Shown in pieces: positions 62,550 through 64,000 of a DNA stretch of 64,000 nt. The stretch is from Candidatus Caenarcanales bacterium (lineage in GTDB: Bacteria > Cyanobacteriota > Vampirovibrionia > Caenarcaniphilales > Caenarcanaceae): positions 1-64,000 of the forward strand of contig JASJDU010000024.1 of assembly GCA_030065015.1 (NCBI GenBank), given 5' to 3'. A program made the translations under genes and the position numbers. The notes under the pieces are model-generated. The model worked only from the letters and a program-made list of their open reading frames with translations. It was not told where the DNA came from and made no database searches. The number at the start of each line of letters is the position of its first letter. Position 1 is the stretch's first letter.

Positions 62550-63266
62550 TTAAGTTCTGCCCAAGTCTTCCCAAATATTTATTGTATCTGGGAAAAACTC
62601 TTTAGCTTGCGCAAGCATAACTTTTGCGTATTGTTGTATTTCCCATTGAGCATCTTGATGGTCTCTCAATTTAACAAAGTGGAATAGTGATCTGAGATTA
62701 CAAGTCCAGTAGAATTGCGTGTATGTACACTGGGGTAGAATACCTCTCGCTTGCTCACGCGCGACACCATTTTCTAAAAGTTTTAAGTAGGATTTATAAC
62801 TTTCATCAACGATTCCCTTGTAGGTTGCCCTACACTCTTGATATTGGTTCGTAGAGAATTCTGAATCTATGCTGGCCTGTCGATTACTTTTACTTTGGTT
62901 GCGAAACTCGTTAGGTATATAAAATTCATCGGTTACTTCAACGTATCTTCCGCTGATTTCATTAATTGAAATGCCTACTCTATGTCTGTGCCACTGTCTT
63001 GCGACGAATAAAGGGCATTTAACTAAATAGGTTAAGCTTGTATGCTCCAGCGGTGTTCCATGGTGGTGTTCAAGTAAAAACCTCAATAATTTTTTGTCTT
63101 TCTCTCCAACTTCTCTTATTTGCTTTCCGAAAGATACTCTTGCACTATTCACTATCATCGCATCATTGCCGTTTTGTTGTATCAATGCAACAAAGCCAAT
63201 TTCATCGTTGAGACAAAAATCTGCGTTGATCGGTGCTTCGAGTTTTGTTGGTGCTGTTGAAGTCAT
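62550..63266 (-). CDS. thyX: FAD-dependent thymidylate synthase ThyX
   Basis: ThyX makes dTMP from dUMP using FAD and methylenetetrahydrofolate, replacing ThyA. The 238-residue protein has the family helix GTPLEHTSLTYLVKCPLFVARQWHRHR and the ThyX motif starting R94-H95-R96 and ending with the serine S105 in NEISGRYVE. The canonical motif is RHR-X7-S; here there are eight residues between (VGISINEI), one more than usual. The C-terminal REQARGILPQCTYTQFYWTCNLRSLFHFV segment is conserved. ATG start at 63266. It is downstream of lgt (40 bases) in the same direction. No thyA is in the window. Confidence 0.93.
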   Translation of the reverse strand: MTSTAPTKLEAPINADFCLNDEIGFVALIQQNGNDAMIVNSARVSFGKQIREVGEKDKKLLRFLLEHHHGTPLEHTSLTYLVKCPLFVARQWHRHRVGISINEISGRYVEVTDEFYIPNEFRNQSKSNRQASIDSEFSTNQYQECRATYKGIVDESYKSYLKLLENGVAREQARGILPQCTYTQFYWTCNLRSLFHFVKLRDHQDAQWEIQQYAKVMLAQAKEFFPDTINIWEDLGRT

Positions 63267-63305
63267 TCTTGAATCTCACTTTTTTTATAGTTAATAATTT
63301 TATAT

Positions 63306-64000
63306 CTAAGTTTCTTGTTTTTTCTTTTGAAGTTTAATAATAAAAAACGAAGCACATGCAATTGTTATGAAACTAATTACATGTGCCGCTGCAAAAGGGC
63401 CAATCATTAAGCTATCCGTTCTCATAAACTCGAAGATTATCCTGCCAAAGGAGTAAAGAATTAAGTAACTACAGAGAATTGTTCCGTCATTTATCTTAAT
63501 ATTATGTGAAAGGACTGAGAACACTAAATCTTTTTTCTTTGAATATAACCAGAATAAGAAGACCGCAACAATGAGTAAGTAAAAAGCCTCATAGAAAAAT
63601 ACTGGATGGAAAGTAGCGTTCCCTAAATGCTCAATCGGTCTCTTGCTAGCCGGAACAAAGATTCCCCACGGAAGGTTGGTTGGTTTTCCAAAAGCCTCTA
63701 TATTGAAAAAGTTTCCAAACCTACCAATTGCTTGAGCTATCGGTAGTACTAATGCAATCAAATCACAGACTTCATAACGATTAAGAAATTCATTTGGTTT
63801 TTCGTCTGCATTATTCAAATAATAAAAAATCAATCCCGCAACTAAGCCACCGATGAAACCTCCCTGAATTGATTGGCCACCGTGCCATATAGCTAAAATT
63901 TCTGATGGGTTTTGAATGAAATAATCAAAGCGTAAAATTACAAACCAAGCTCTTGCACCAAGAATTCCACCGAGAAAAACCCAAAAAAGCAAATCGAGCA
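63306..64000 (-). CDS. lgt: Prolipoprotein diacylglyceryl transferase (5' end cut off)
   Basis: Lgt attaches diacylglycerol to the lipobox cysteine of prolipoproteins at the inner membrane. The frame runs open to the window edge at 64000, so the N-terminus is missing; the family is about 260-290 residues and here about 231 remain. Landmarks are GARAWFVILR, the HGGQSIQGGFIGG segment, the signature GRFGNFFNIEAFGKPTNLPWG (cut into parts here for length) and the late YLILYSFGRIIFEFMR. Six to seven membrane helices are visible. The TTG at 63992 is not a real start. The GerMN lipoprotein at 56505 is a likely substrate. Confidence 0.93.
   Translation of the reverse strand, partial: LDLLFWVFLGGILGARAWFVILRFDYFIQNPSEILAIWHGGQSIQGGFIGGLVAGLIFYYLNNADEKPNEFLNRYEVCDLIALVLPIAQAIGRFGNFFNIEAFGKPTNLPWGIFVPASKRPIEHLGNATFHPVFFYEAFYLLIVAVFLFWLYSKKKDLVFSVLSHNIKINDGTILCSYLILYSFGRIIFEFMRTDSLMIGPFAAAHVISFITIACASFFIIKLQKKKQET

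Noticed and set aside
1-64000. CRISPR arrays, insertion sequences, prophage or integron genes
   Set aside because: I saw no regularly spaced direct repeats, no transposase, integrase or phage genes, so no such element is reported.

Overview
This is an AT-rich bacterial chromosome segment with densely packed genes on both strands and short intergenic gaps. I see no insertion sequence, prophage or CRISPR array. The layout is mostly housekeeping genes interleaved with lineage-specific proteins of unknown function. Best guess for the source: a non-photosynthetic relative of Cyanobacteria (Vampirovibrionia/Melainabacteria). This is inferred from a Ski2/Mtr4-like helicase of the kind common in cyanobacteria and plastids, a Ccs1/ResB cytochrome c assembly protein, MEP-pathway isoprenoid genes, flagellar-type export genes and no photosynthesis genes. 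It is an inference from gene content, not a phylogeny.

Region by region. 1-8.3 kb: an unknown membrane protein, ubiX, hemL, then two coupled cysteine-rich secreted or surface proteins, the larger with a TadE-like N-terminus and EF-hand-like loops. 8.5-15.4 kb: SCP2-like protein, rpsP, glutaredoxin, small Cys protein, DoxX, an unknown anchored protein beside resB, and a tandem RDD-domain duplication in which one copy is fused to an FHA domain. 15.5-35.7 kb: information processing and central metabolism (cca, ffh, glpK, glyS, comF-like, FtsX-type permease, mdh, ispE, glmU, gatB, proA) with three unknown genes. 35.7-38.9 kb: a small unlisted gene, tRNA-Leu(UAA), a polyprenyl-phosphate sugar transferase and citrate synthase. 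39-46.2 kb: flagellar-type export genes fliO-fliP-fliQ and a separate fliR, flanking a helicase and a two-gene cassette of unknown function; FliQ carries a very long Asn/Ser-rich tail. 46.5-64 kb: queuosine-precursor transporter, nuoM, folP, M50 protease, AttH/CrtC-like protein, lipase, manC, an interrupted gene, family-4-like uracil-DNA glycosylase, GerMN lipoprotein, ispH, a cystathionine gamma-synthase-like enzyme, an unknown protein, an SDR protein, thyX and a partial lgt.

Together the genes indicate MEP isoprenoid synthesis (ispE, ispH), tetrapyrrole synthesis from glutamate (hemL), TCA enzymes (mdh, gltA), a proton-pumping NADH dehydrogenase (nuoM), cytochrome c maturation (resB), folate-dependent ThyX thymidylate synthesis, surface polysaccharide synthesis (sugar transferase, manC) and a flagellar-type export gate.

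Most noteworthy: the gene at 54902-55549 split by one in-frame TAA; the extended FliQ; the cassette between fliR and fliOPQ; the cysteine-rich TadE-like/EF-hand protein pair; the RDD/FHA-RDD duplication; three long perfect AT-rich inverted repeats at gene ends; and two small ORFs (51 and 12 codons) of which the shorter has a perfect Shine-Dalgarno. Many genes have no obvious Shine-Dalgarno and several appear to start at TTG or GTG.
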